A DNA stretch of 22,648 bases. Origin: Bremia lactucae (lineage: Eukaryota; Oomycota; Peronosporomycetes; Peronosporales; Peronosporaceae). Of the stretch, positions 7,591 to 16,044 are shown one piece after another; within the stretch, counting starts at the first letter, position 1, and each line of letters begins with the position of its first letter. The stretch lies in contig NW_027152211.1 of the NCBI RefSeq assembly GCF_004359215.1, forward strand, positions 1 to 22,648, in the 5' to 3' direction. The notes beneath the pieces are model-generated. The model did not search any database. It was not told the DNA's origin and saw only the letters and a program-made list of their open reading frames with translations. Both the position numbers and the translations under genes were made by a program.

Positions 7591-8010
7591 GAGGACGCGC
7601 GTTTAGATGATGTAGCGTGCTCTGACGTTCTACCATTTACTCCGGCCTTCAAGTCTGGAATCCGGTACGTGGTGGCTTTTAGTATGGTAAAGCGTAGCTA
7701 TGTGATCGTGTACCCACTACGTGAAAAGAGAGATGTCTTGGGCGCACTCAAAAGTACTTACTAAGGCGCTAAGACGACGGTCGGAGACAACGTCAAGGTG
7801 CTACGCAGTGGTAAAGGCGGCATATACCGCAACACGGAGTCGAAGACTTTTGTAAGATCAAGTTCATCGAGTATGAGTTGATAATGCCATATAACCCGGA
7901 ACAGAACGGCACGGCAGAGCGAATAAATCCGGCGCTTGTGGACATGACTCGGTGCAGGCTCAATGAGAATGTTTCAACAACGCTTACTGGTGCGAGACTA
8001 TATTGACGGC
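7590..8010 (+). pseudogene. pol: Copia integrase core, catalytic residue lost
   Basis: The frame reads SDVLPFTPAFKSGIRYVVAF, then SYVIVYPLREKRDVLGALKS. After a stop it continues VKVLRSGKGGIYRNTESK and, shifted, IKFIEYELIMPYNPEQNGTA with ERINPALVDMTRCRLNE. This is a Copia retroviral-type integrase core, which inserts element cDNA into the genome. The first D and the E (NGTAERIN) of the DDE triad are there. The second D, normally in RSDNGGEY, reads G in RSGKGGIY, so activity is lost apart from the frameshifts. Its neighbours upstream and downstream are the same Copia element in the expected order. Confidence 0.8.
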
Positions 8011-8560
8011 AGCCGACATTCGTAATGTACTACCAGCATCAGCACACAAGAACACAAGCTCATTTGAATTGTGTTTAAGAGGAAGCCACACATTGAGCAC
8101 ATGCGGGTATTTCTGGAACGGAGTGCTTCACTCACGTTGCAAAGGAGAAGCGCAGAAAATTGGACGATTCTCGAATTAAGTGCTATCTGCTGTGTTACGA
8201 GAAGCAGAGCAACAAATGATTAATCGATTGTCGTTTCAGGAAGCGTGACATATGGGAGCATTCAATGATTTTTAAAAGAAGCAACGCAAATAAGGGGTGC
8301 TTGACGTCGTCGACTGTGTCGGCAAGACGTGCCAACTCATGTTTGAGTAGTTTAGACACCACCGACAAAGCCATACAGACCTGAGTCGGATGTGCACAAT
8401 GGACAAACTGGCTTACAGCCGACGCGCGGATCTGGGCTAGATGGCGAACAAGAATGGATAGTACGGCCAGTGCGCAAGAAGCGATAAGTTGTTCGCTATG
8501 AGCAAGAGTTCTGAATTTGCAGCGTGGCCAGTTTTATCTGGACGACTACAAAGACAACTG
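8011..8560 (+). pseudogene. pol: Copia integrase C-terminal region and linker
   Basis: The best-preserved block is at about 8130-8260: HVAKEKRRKLDDSRIKCYLL, then CYEKQSNK and LIDCRFRKRDIW. This is the conserved stretch between the integrase core and RT of Copia elements. Flanking parts have stops in all frames. No separate gene is indicated. Confidence 0.65.
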
Positions 8561-9092
8561 TGGTTCTCTACATTGTCTAAAGCAGATGAAGACAACGGTG
8601 ATCGTCCTGCTTCTTTCGATGAAGTAATGAAGAGCAAGTACAAGGAACAATGGAACTTGCAATGAAGAGTGAGTTGATGTGTCTCAGTGTTCACAACACA
8701 TGGATACTTAGCGACATGCCACTAAATAAAAAGACAGTCGGTTGCAAACGGGTGTTTCGGATTAAGCGCAACTCAAGTGGTAAAGCTATGAAATTTATGG
8801 CTCGTCTGATGGCGAAGTGATATCCTTAGCGTTCGGTGTCAACGACTCCGAGACGTTTGCACCTGTAGCGCACAAGATGTCTAACAACACTGTTTTGGCG
8901 ATGCAGCTGCTGAAGCCTTGGAAGCTGAAAACATTAACGTTGACACGGCATTTTCTACGGTGAAGTGGAAGAAGAAATCTACATGGATAAGTCGAGGATC
9001 AAGACAATTAAACGAATAAGTGTCTGCTAAGAAAAGCGCTTTATCCGCATTTAAAAGGGCAAGGTTTCAAGTCATCAACAGCTGACCGATGT
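8561..9092 (+). pseudogene. pol: Copia reverse transcriptase, N-terminal part, interrupted
   Basis: Shifting + frames read RPASFDEVMKSKYKEQWN, NTWILSDMPLNKKTVGCKRV, FRIKRNSSGKAMKFMARLM, FGVNDSETFAPVAH and INVDTAFSTV, the last corresponding to the D-VDTAFLYGEVEEEIYMD motif. A final block reads RKALYPHLKGQGFKSSTADR. These are the fingers and palm of a Copia RT up to just before the YxDD box. At about 9092 similarity stops within the STADRC segment and Gypsy sequence on the opposite strand begins. The rest of this RT, beginning with the YxDD region, is found about 3.1 kb further on at 12245. Confidence 0.8.
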
Positions 9093-9596
9093 GAGGATGA
9101 AGCACTGGGCTTCACCGTTGACATCCTTTGCAAGCACGTACGTACGGACGACTAATACTGGCGCGGTCAGTAGAAGCCGCGACTTATTGTAAGATAGGTC
9201 TTTTCACGTCCACGATGACCACTTATTTGTGCATCTTGGCACTCATTCATGATGGGTAAAAGCAAATCATTATGGGTGGGGCTTACGACACGAGGTGTGT
9301 CGCCAGCATTTGCTATGTAATACAGTAAACCATTGCGTGTTGTTAATTGATCCCTAACAAATCGATACGAGTTCGACAATACTAATAAGGATTGTTGGGA
9401 TGTATTTTTAATATGACCCATCAACCCTTATAAGAGCCTTATCTCATCTTAGGCTCTTCTAACGTCGCCAAGTAATGTTGACGACGGAACACTTACTGTT
9501 GCAACAGTGGGCTTATCATCACTGTTTGTTTTGGTAGCCGCCTCAAAATCGGGACGGCGCGAAAGGGCATCAGCGAAAACATTAAATCATCCTGGT
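9093..9596 (-). pseudogene. pol: Gypsy integrase N-terminal region (inserted into Copia RT)
   Basis: On the minus strand the frame 9424..9167 reads VRDQLTTRNGLLYYIANAGD, NDLLLPIMNECQDAQISGHR and GREKTYLTISRGFY. This is the zinc-binding region preceding the integrase core in Gypsy pol. The nucleotide sequence from about 9097 tracks the copy at 21640-21900. The catalytic core that should follow (lower coordinates) is absent because the fragment ends at the Copia boundary. It continues upstream, at higher coordinates, into RNase H. Confidence 0.8.
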
Positions 9597-10136
9597 TTAT
9601 ATTCTTCGGAGAAGTTTAACGCCGCGAAGAAAGACAAACATCTCGCCATTCTTTGTGAGAAATTTGGACTGTTTCGGCCGTGAGTAAAGACGCTGGTTCG
9701 TATAGACAATGAACGGTCTATCTCCCAAAATATATACCCAAAACATTGCCAATGCATATTTAATGACAGGCAGTTCCTTGTCATGCACTGGGTAGGTGCA
9801 TTCGGCTGATTGAAGCTGACGCAACTGATAGCAGACGACGCGCTCTGCGCCGTCTTTGCCATATTTCATTAACGCAAAGCCTATTGCAAAGTCGCTGGCG
9901 TCACAGACCACATGAAATGGTCTGTCTTGGTCCGCAATCGCCAGTAATGGCGATTGCATCAAACTTTGCTTTATACTCTTAAATAAATGCTGGCAATCAG
10001 CGATCCAAGACCACTTAACATTTTTCTTCAACAAAGAAGAACGATGTACTGTCGTTTCGGCATAATTGCGGGAGTATTTGTGTAAGTACGCCGCTAAGCC
10101 GAGGATCTTTCGAAGTCCCTTTACATCAACTGGCAC
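9597..10136 (-). pseudogene. pol: Gypsy RNase H domain
   Basis: A 179-codon minus frame reads GLRKILGLAAYLHKYSRNYA, SLLKKNVKWSW, RPFHVVCDASDFAIGFAL, AERVVCYQLRQLQSAE and VHDKELPVIKYALAMFWVYI, then IVYTN. This covers the RT connection and most of RNase H. The D of CDASD and the E of DKEL are kept. The third acidic residue, usually in YTDH, is N here. After IVYTN the frame drifts out of similarity (frameshift), and the C-terminal FFAxLNFSEEYKPG is seen in the next frame at 9587-9650. The nucleotide sequence is close to the copy at 22100-22600. Perfect short inverted repeats such as CAGACCA...TGGTCTG occur in both. Confidence 0.85.
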
Positions 10137-10329
10137 AGGCCAGTCGGTTATCGCCTTGATCTTTTCCGGATCCGGGCGTACATCGCGTTTACCTACGATG
10201 CACCCAAGAAGCAGTATTTCTCTTGCAGCGAATATACACTTGCATATAACTTATGTTTTCGCATAAGTGTAAGAACCTGACGAACGTGAGTTTTGTGAAC
10301 TTTCACGTCCGTCTTTTGTCCATGGTCCG

Positions 10330-10800
10330 ACTATGGACGAATACATCCTAAAAAAACTCGGTGCGAAGTCTCACACCGGTCTCAACAGATTCGTTACGCA
10401 TCTGATGAATGTTGCAGGAGCTTTACTAAGCCCCTGTGGCATAACCAGCCACTCCCATAGCATTCCGCTTGGAATGCTAACTGCTATGAAAGAGATATCC
10501 TGTTCACGCATAAGAATCTGATAGAACCCATCAATCAGATCCATTGACGAAAAGATAGTACTCTTTGACATACCATCAATGGTTACGTTATTTCGTGGTA
10601 TCGGCGTTTGAGCCGGTACCGCTGCAGCGTTCAATTTATTGAACGCACCCACAATCCGCCACCCTTTCGTTGCTCTACGCACACAGAAAATCGAATAGAT
10701 ACGTGGGGAGGTCGAGAGGTTGACCCCTCCACATGGCCCGCTGCTAAGGTTCAGCAAACAATTTGTCGAACGCTATTACTTGTTAACGACGCAATGGCCA
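10330..10800 (-). pseudogene. pol: Gypsy reverse transcriptase palm, catalytic box destroyed
   Basis: The minus frame 10757..10371 reads TKGWRIVGAFNKLNAAAVPA, QTPIPRNNVTIDG, FSSMDLIDGFYQILMREQD, IPSGMLWEWLVMPQGLSKAP and ATFIRC, the classic Gypsy RT palm with motif A (the D of SMDLIDG) and motif B. The YxDD box follows at about 10349-10330 in another frame. It now reads FF-stop-DVFVHSR, so the first catalytic D is a TAG stop. The part upstream of TKGWRIV is not recognisable beyond 10800. The gene is dead by frameshift and loss of YxDD. Confidence 0.85.
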
Positions 10801-11944
10801 CTGCTTTATAAGAAAGTATTTCGAACCTGGTAAGGTCAATCCCGTGTCAAGTGCCCATATCCTGAGGCTATTCGCACGGTACGAATTCAGGGAATATATT
10901 ATTGAATTCGATTAAATCCTATCAAGGATTTGTCTTCAAAGACTCTCAGGATTGAGCCTTACAAAATGAATTCTATCCGAGTATTCTCATCGAGACACTT
11001 CCGTCCATCAATGAGCTGCTATGAACCCGTTTGTTCTCAGGAAATACTATTGTCAACCTGAATATTGGCCACTTACTTGTCGTCTGTGACAAGTATGCTG
11101 ACTTTGCCACTACGCAGATCATACAAGAGCCGTTTTGGTTTTACCATTGGTTCTCTGAAGTTGACTTCGGAGGCGCTATCCGATCAAGTGTTTAAGCACC
11201 TAGACTTGATCTGTTACTCACGAAGACATTTAATGTATCAGCTCTTTCTTTGAAAATTGTTTCTAAAGGTACCTAGGGACTTTTTCCCTTAAAATCTTAC
11301 GGACTTCAATGGAACTAATTTACATGTTTATTTGGGGAGTATTTTCCCAACTGCATTAGCTGTGGTTGCGCAACCACAGCGAGATCCTAAACGATAGCCT
11401 CTCTAGTCGATCTAGGACTTTCACACTGTCTCGTATTGACACGCGCTTCAAATTTTCTTCATTGGATGTTGCTTTGAAGCAAACATCATTATTTTGATTC
11501 ACTCAGCTTATTCGAGTGGTCGAACTTCGACGCTGCCTCTGCTTGTCCACAGCCGTCGTAGTCTACTCCACAGTGATTTTGTCGTCACACTTAGGCCTTG
11601 TGCATTCGTGCTATCGACCGTACTACAAGTGAGGCCATCGCACTCTCGTAGGACATTCACACGCTTGTGGACGTTCCAAGAGATTCATAGATGGCCATCT
11701 GATGAATCTCTTCGAGACAGCTATCGTCGCGGCTTGATGCTGCCAGTTATGCATGGCTCGTACTTTCTGAGCTATGGTAATTTAGAGATTATTAAAGTTG
11801 CGCGGTTAGCTTAAAGAAGAAGATGGCTTCAAGCCAAAATTCTATAATCAAAAGTGCGCATATTGATTGAGTGTTTTATCTGTAAGTGAAACGATCTCAC
11901 GTCCATTAATTGTACGAAACGTTGCTGGCCATTTGTTCCTACCG
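10801..11944. other. unassigned part of the insertion within the Copia element
   Basis: No domain could be assigned on either strand. A + frame near 11060-11120 reads VVCDKYADFATT, which only vaguely recalls an integrase. The longest frame (11494-11814, +, 106 codons) has no known motif. The region shows the dense short inverted repeats typical of the Gypsy sequences here: a 22-bp palindrome at 11359-11380, ACTTGTC with GACAAGT near 11074-11094, and GAGATTCAT with ATGAATCTC near 11680-11710 flanking AGATGGCCATCT. I therefore suspect decayed Gypsy DNA. Confidence 0.35.
11359..11380. repeat. 22-bp perfect palindrome
   Basis: GCTGTGGTTGCGCAACCACAGC is its own reverse complement with no spacer. 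No coding frame or promoter context explains it. It is one of many inverted repeats in this insertion. Confidence 0.9.
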
Positions 11945-12147
11945 ACGATGATTTGTAGCTGCACTACTTTTTATTTGCTGTGTGTCACAACAACAAAAAA
12001 GGTACACGTCACTATCTGGCAGTGTAGGCTGATTAACCCCGAACATCAGTTCCCTATAGGCAAAACGTTCGGTTATTAGCGGGGATTGAACCCGTGACGT
12101 CTCGGTTAGTGCTGCCAAATCTTACCGACTGAGCTCAAATGCAACCC
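11945..12147 (-). mobile_element. tRNA-derived SINE-like repeat, copy 2
   Basis: On the minus strand from 12146 the head reads GGTTGCA, a D-arm/A-box TGAGCTCAGTCGGTAAGA (+ 12120-12137), and a T-arm/B-box CGGGTTCAATCCCCG (+ 12080-12094). The T arm forms a good four-pair stem, and the acceptor ends GGTT and AACC pair. A body of about 120 bases follows and is shared with 4737-4935 (on + : CACTATCTGGCAG, then GTTCCCTA and TTGCTGTGTG). This copy has the better-preserved head, so it may be younger. It lies at the right end of the insertion that splits the Copia RT, about 100 bases before the RT resumes. No target duplication was recognised. Confidence 0.7.
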
Positions 12148-12244
12148 GAAATCTACCTCCCATCTGTTTGACTCTGCGGAATTATTTGTACAGACACTCA
12201 ATCAAACTATGCATATTAAACTGTCAACGTTTGACCTATAACTT

Positions 12245-12862
12245 AGCACTACATCATTGTCGTCATATACCGGGACGATTTGATGCTATTTAGCATGACC
12301 AAGGCAAAAATTCATGAGATCAAGCAAGCATTCAAATTCGGCTTCAGTATTGAGGAGCCTGGCGAGTTGAAATACTGCCTTGGAATTAAGATGAGTCGCG
12401 AGCGCAACAACAAGATCATTGTAAATACCCATCGCCCATGCATAAAGCTACTCGCAGAGCGTTTTGGTATACATGGCTGCAAGGCACACGCCAGCGGACA
12501 CCAACTCGCGAATGAAAAACATATTGCGGATGAAGAGTTTGTTCCCAATTTTCCGATTTGAGAACTGGTTGGCGCCTTAATGTATCTTGCAACGTGCACA
12601 CGGCCAAATATTGTGTTTCCTATAGGTGAAGTGTCCAAGTATTGTAAGCCACAACAACTCGCACTGGGGGGCGGCCAAGCTCATGCTCAAGTTCATCAGA
12701 AGGGTTTTGTTTTGGCGGTGAGAACAAGGAAGAGCTCATTGAATTCGCAGATGCAAATTGGGCAGGCGATTTAGACACACGACGTTCGAAAAAAAGTTAC
12801 GTATTCTTTATGAACGGAAGCGCGATTTCACGGAGTTCGAAGAGTCAGAAAACAGTACAACG
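12245..12862 (+). pseudogene. pol: Copia reverse transcriptase / RNase H, C-terminal part
   Basis: The frame resumes as HYIIVVIYRDDLMLFSMTKA (YRDD is the RT catalytic box, normally YVDD). It continues EPGELKYCLGIKMSRE, HASGHQLANEKH, then after an in-frame TGA ELVGALMYLATCTRPNIVFP and GEVSKY, and after further shifts the RNase H pieces ANWAGDLDTRRS and YVFFMNGSAISRSSKSQKT. The DD pair is intact and the open stretch 12280-12561 is long. The sequence is cut at KSQKTV, where an RNase H normally continues AL-STEAEY. It is the continuation of the RT that breaks off at 9092, so a single Copia pol was split by the intervening insertion. Confidence 0.85.
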
Positions 12863-12904
12863 GAGGTGAGTTCAAGTCCCATTGATCACATTTATTGTAT
12901 AGTA

Positions 12905-13152
12905 CATGAGTTTGTACAGTGCTAAACTCCGCCGTGATCTGGGTCTCGATCTGAGAGCAGTTCACGGGTAACCCATGGAGTCGAAATATCGTGTCAACAA
13001 AGCCACGAGCACAGCCTTTGGCTGTGGTCGACTCCGGGACTGCAGCAAATTTAACCATCTTGCTGCAACGATCAACAAACACAAGAATACCATTATTCTT
13101 GTGATCGTCTTCGGGAAATCAGAAGACGAATTCCATAGAAACGGATTGACAT
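12905..13152 (-). pseudogene. pol: Gypsy integrase core segment, inverted within a + strand element
   Basis: On the minus strand the frame reads DHKNNGILVFVDRCSKMVKF, AAVPESTTAKGCARGFVDTI and FRLHGLPVN, then TQITAEF. This is the middle of a Gypsy integrase core (compare the copy near 21400-21580). The next part of the same core, SDHPDTDxxTEYAIVDIL, begins on the + strand at about 13156. The segment has therefore been flipped in place relative to the rest of the element, which runs on +. The bases between 12863 and 12905 match nothing I recognise. The region does not encode a working enzyme. Confidence 0.8.
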
Positions 13153-13810
13153 GTTCTGTCTGACCATCCTGATACAGATAGTTAGACAGAATATGCTATC
13201 GTAGATATTTTGCGGATACTCCACACTTTTACGAGTTGAAGCGAGCTCTTGCTGATGGTAGAATTTGCCATCAACCCTTCTTATCTAAGGGGGGGGCACG
13301 CTTAAACAAAAAAACAATCTAGCCCTTGCTCATCACGGATTGACGGTAAATGCGAAGGATATCAATCTTTATTTAGTTAATATTGAAGTGGACAAACTCA
13401 GTAATAGCGATAATGCTATAACTGACTTTGATGACGATGCTGAAAGACTCAGCATCGAAAACAATAAAAATTGTGAGAATAATAGTGCTCGCACTTATGA
13501 GGAGAATGACATCTCCGAGCCGCAATGAAGACAGAACAAAACGAGTCAGCAGGTGAATTCCTGCTGGCCAGAGAAGCAGTGGTCCGTTTCGTGCAAGATT
13601 TAACGATCTACTGCTACTGTCTACGATAAATCTATTGAAACATGAAGTGGCGAATTTAGGCAGTAATAAATAACTGCCCTGGTATATCGGCCAGTTCCGT
13701 GTACTGCACAGCCATGGCAATGCGTACACGATTGAGCTGCCTCGTGGTAGACGATCGCATCCTACTTTTACGTCGAATGTTGTCGCCACCTCAACTCGAT
13801 GAGAAGATCC
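13153..13810 (+). pseudogene. pol: Gypsy integrase C-terminal half, acidic spacer and pol tail
   Basis: On + the frames read LSDHPDTDS, ELLLMVEFAIN and PSYLRGG. Then 13340-13528 is an open acidic stretch (VDKLSNSDNAITDFDDDAER and ENNKNCENNSARTYEENDIS). After a shift come LLLLSTINLLKHEVANLGSN, LPWYIGQFRVLHSHGNAYTI and ELPRGRRSHPTF. This is the order after the DDE core in the Gypsy pol seen on - at 20600-21300, including the acidic spacer. The poly-G at 13289-13296 is part of the LRGG coding segment. Stops and shifts make it non-functional. The 9-bp-arm hairpin CGATGCTGA...TCAGCATCG lies inside the acidic spacer. Confidence 0.8.
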
Positions 13811-13859
13811 ATTAGAGAACGAGCGCTTCGCTCACTCGTAAAATGATTGTTAGCTCTTA

Positions 13860-14140
13860 ATCTATTCGCCCATTCCAGTCATTTATATATTTATATATGT
13901 ATAAAATATAAATTTATTCCAACACGTTTTTAACAAATTTTTGAAACGATTAATTTTAGTCAAACAAGATTTATATCTAAACGACTTTCTAATAAAATCA
14001 CAAATTTTTTAAATATATTAATTTTGTTTAGTTTTTTAGACTTATTTATGAACAACTTATAAAATGATGTAGTTAAATGGTAGAACGTGGAAATTATAAT
14101 CCTAATATTGTAGGTTCAACTTAAAGGGATTTCCCAAGCA
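13860..14140 (+). other. AT-rich tract with organelle-like tRNA remnant (possible NUMT)
   Basis: About 280 bases are much more AT-rich than the surroundings and contain long A/T runs. At about 14065-14120 a stretch reads TAGTTAAATGGTAGAAC, then AATTATAATCCTA, then GTAGGTTCAACT. It resembles the D arm, anticodon arm and T arm of an AT-rich mitochondrial tRNA, with the 3' acceptor end missing. Oomycete mitochondrial DNA is AT-rich, so a nuclear copy of mitochondrial DNA is possible. I could not compare it with a mitochondrial genome. It interrupts the Gypsy element between pol tail and antisense frame. Confidence 0.35.
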
Positions 14141-14439
14141 TTAATATTTTTTTATTTCAGAAGAGTTGCACGTCCTCTAATGTGATTCTTTGAGGGAGCC
14201 TCGTTAGGGGCATGCACTGCACTTTAAGGCAGCAGGGATATGATTTTCTCCACGAGAGGGAAGGCAAGCCTGCCTCTTTAGATAAACACTGCAGCTTATA
14301 GCGTGCACCGATTACGGTCCTTATTGAAACTGGTAGCGAAAAGTAACAAGTTTGTCTATCGAGGCTTCGCGGCCTGTGCTTTGCACATTATGAATAGCGT
14401 TTCCCAAGCTTGAAACGAGGTAGTTACATACTTTGAACG
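14141..14439. other. unassigned internal Gypsy sequence
   Basis: No domain was recognised. From about 14380 on, the short inverted repeats typical of the Gypsy sequence resume (for example CGTTTC...GAAACG near 14398-14418). The stretch probably belongs to the + strand element, between pol and the antisense frame. Confidence 0.35.
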
Positions 14440-15115
14440 TTCTATCGATGCGAACAAAAGGCATCGATGAAGAATTCAGTTTCGACCTCACCAGTTAGTA
14501 TAGCCTGGATGTGTGGAACAACGAAATATGTATTGCTCGTGGTCATACCAGACCAAAAAATTTTTTTGCCCTCGCACGGCAACCAGGGCTTCTTTCCAGC
14601 GCAAACCGCAACGTATTGCGGTCCTCTTCCGCTTTTTAATGCTAGCATTAAAGCTCAATTTCGTTCGAAGTGCTCTTTAAAATTTCTTCGTTTCTGGTGA
14701 TGCACGCTAGCACCACCAGTAGCATTATTTTAAAGTGTCCGTTACGATCACTTCGTACCTGGCGATGTATTTTAGCATCACCAGAGTTGTTGCTGTCGAT
14801 GGAGTCATAACAAGATAACTTCACACCGAATGGATCCGACGAGTTAAAAAACGTTGCGATTACTTCTTTGGTTCTCACGTCAGAACCTATCCGTTTGACG
14901 GACTCGGCCACGGGTGAACCAGCGGCCTTAATATTGGTCACCGAGTCGGACGATTAAACCGACTCGCACCAGTCATCTCTAATCGGAGTTGGAGGTGAGC
15001 CCGAAGTAGACGCATAGGCGTCTACTGAAACATATCAATCAGTAGCAGCTTCACTTAGACGTGTAACTGCCAGTTTTGCGGTCTCACAGGCTACACGCAC
15101 GGGTTTTGCTATCAT
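14440..15115 (-). pseudogene. antisense reading frame between pol and 3' LTR of a + strand Gypsy element
   Basis: Starting at ATG 15115..15113 on the minus strand, one frame runs to TAA near 14646 (about 156 codons) with only two internal stops. It reads MIAKPVRVACETAKLAVTRL, SEAATD-stop-YVSVDAYAST, SGSPPTPIRDDWCESV, then VTNIKAAGSPVAES, FNSSDPFGVKLSCYDSIDSN and further. A second frame continues downstream (14648..14442). The start lies 118 nt from the LTR edge at 15233. The + strand antisense frame at 19086 has exactly the same offset from its LTR, and both begin M-(I/V)-x-K-x-x-R-x-A. The product is polar, serine-rich and of unknown function. I infer a conserved antisense gene of this Gypsy lineage, here decayed. 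The alternative is a chance open frame. Confidence 0.45.
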
Positions 15116-15215
15116 GCGCAAACAAAAGTTGGAATTAATATAATTTTTAACAAGTGCTAATTTACATAGAAATACATAGTACAATTTTCCGTCACTCCAT
15201 ATCAGCCATGTTGGG

Positions 15216-15232
15216 TTAGGGGGGGGGGCTGA
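15216..15232 (+). other. polypurine tract (plus-strand primer) before 3' LTR
   Basis: TTAGGGGGGGGGGCTGA with ten consecutive G (15219-15228) lies directly before TGTAACGGGG at 15233. LTR retrotransposons start plus-strand DNA synthesis at such a tract just inside the 3' LTR. It fixes the orientation of the element as + and marks the next LTR as its 3' LTR. Confidence 0.8.
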
Positions 15233-15688
15233 TGTAACGGGGTGTCACGTAGCATAAATATTAGTGTCTATATAGGGAATAATAAATATTGGATCCTATA
15301 AAAAGGAAAATAATAAAGAAGTGTAAAGTTATTATCTTTTAGTATTTGTTTCTTAATTTTTCCAGTATAACCAAATTTGGTTTTACTGAGGCGAAAGACA
15401 GCAATTCTGTTGATTGGTTGATTAAAGTGTAAAATAAACCCGCCAATCAAAACTAGACACGATTGGACGATGCGCAAGGAGGCGCCAAATATTGTCTGAT
15501 ATCAATATATTCAAGTCAGTAGATAGAAGATCGTCACGGAGGAACCTAACATATTCATACACTTTAACTTTTTTTCTATTCTAAAGCCTTAGAATTTACC
15601 TTTAGTAGCCAAGACTTCTTAGCTTCATACAACCTTTATGTGCCTGTAGTGTCGTGAAGGATTTGGTGCGCCCCACCTTCTCTGTTAT
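15233..15688 (+). repeat. Gypsy LTR, family 2 (copy 2), 3' LTR
   Basis: It begins TGTAACGGGGTGTCAC after a polypurine tract. It shares the family-2 interior with 2740-3185 and 15689-16044: a CCAAATTTGGTTTTACTGAGGC-like block (cut here by a few changes), a GCCAATCA stretch and a GCGCCAAATATTGTCTGATA stretch. The 3' end is CTCTGTTAT, a slightly changed form of CCCCGTTACA. The next LTR begins at the following base. Confidence 0.8.
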
Positions 15689-16044
15689 TGTAACGGGGTG
15701 TACAGTTACATAAATATTTTTTCCTAATAGAGAAAATTAAAAAAAATCTACAAATAAGTGCGAAATTATTATCTTTATTAATGTTGACTTGATAGTTCCA
15801 ATATTTCCAAATTTGGTAATATTGACGCAACAGGACATCAGTTCTATTAATTTGTTGATTTAAGTTTAAATAAACGCCGCCAATCGTCACAAGACACGAT
15901 TGTGCGGTGCGCAAGTTGGCGAGATACATAATTCGCTATTAATAAAATAAAGTCAGTAGTAGATAGAATGTAGGCGGGCGCTTTTAAAGCTGCCACGCAC
16001 TACACTTTAACGCACAGTGAGGTAATTGGTAGGCGCTTAAGCGA
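15689..16044 (+). repeat. Gypsy LTR, family 2 (copy 3), 5' LTR of the next element
   Basis: It opens TGTAACGGGGTGTACAG immediately after the previous LTR and carries the family-2 interior (TTGACTTGATAG, TTTGGTAATATTGACGCAAC, AACGCCGCCAATCGTCAC). The 3' boundary is set by where homology to the leader of the opposite-strand element begins (TTCACC at 16046). It is about 100 bases shorter than its neighbour, the difference being in the 3' third. A leader and gag start follow, so it acts as a 5' LTR. Confidence 0.75.

Noticed and set aside
12312..12638. 108-codon minus-strand ORF as a gene
   Set aside because: It is the shadow of the Copia RT frame on +, which carries recognisable motifs.
13280..13300. 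Poly-G run as a polypurine tract
   Set aside because: No LTR follows it. The run falls inside a Gypsy integrase/spacer frame (LRGG) that has a matching G-rich coding stretch on - near 21157-21171.
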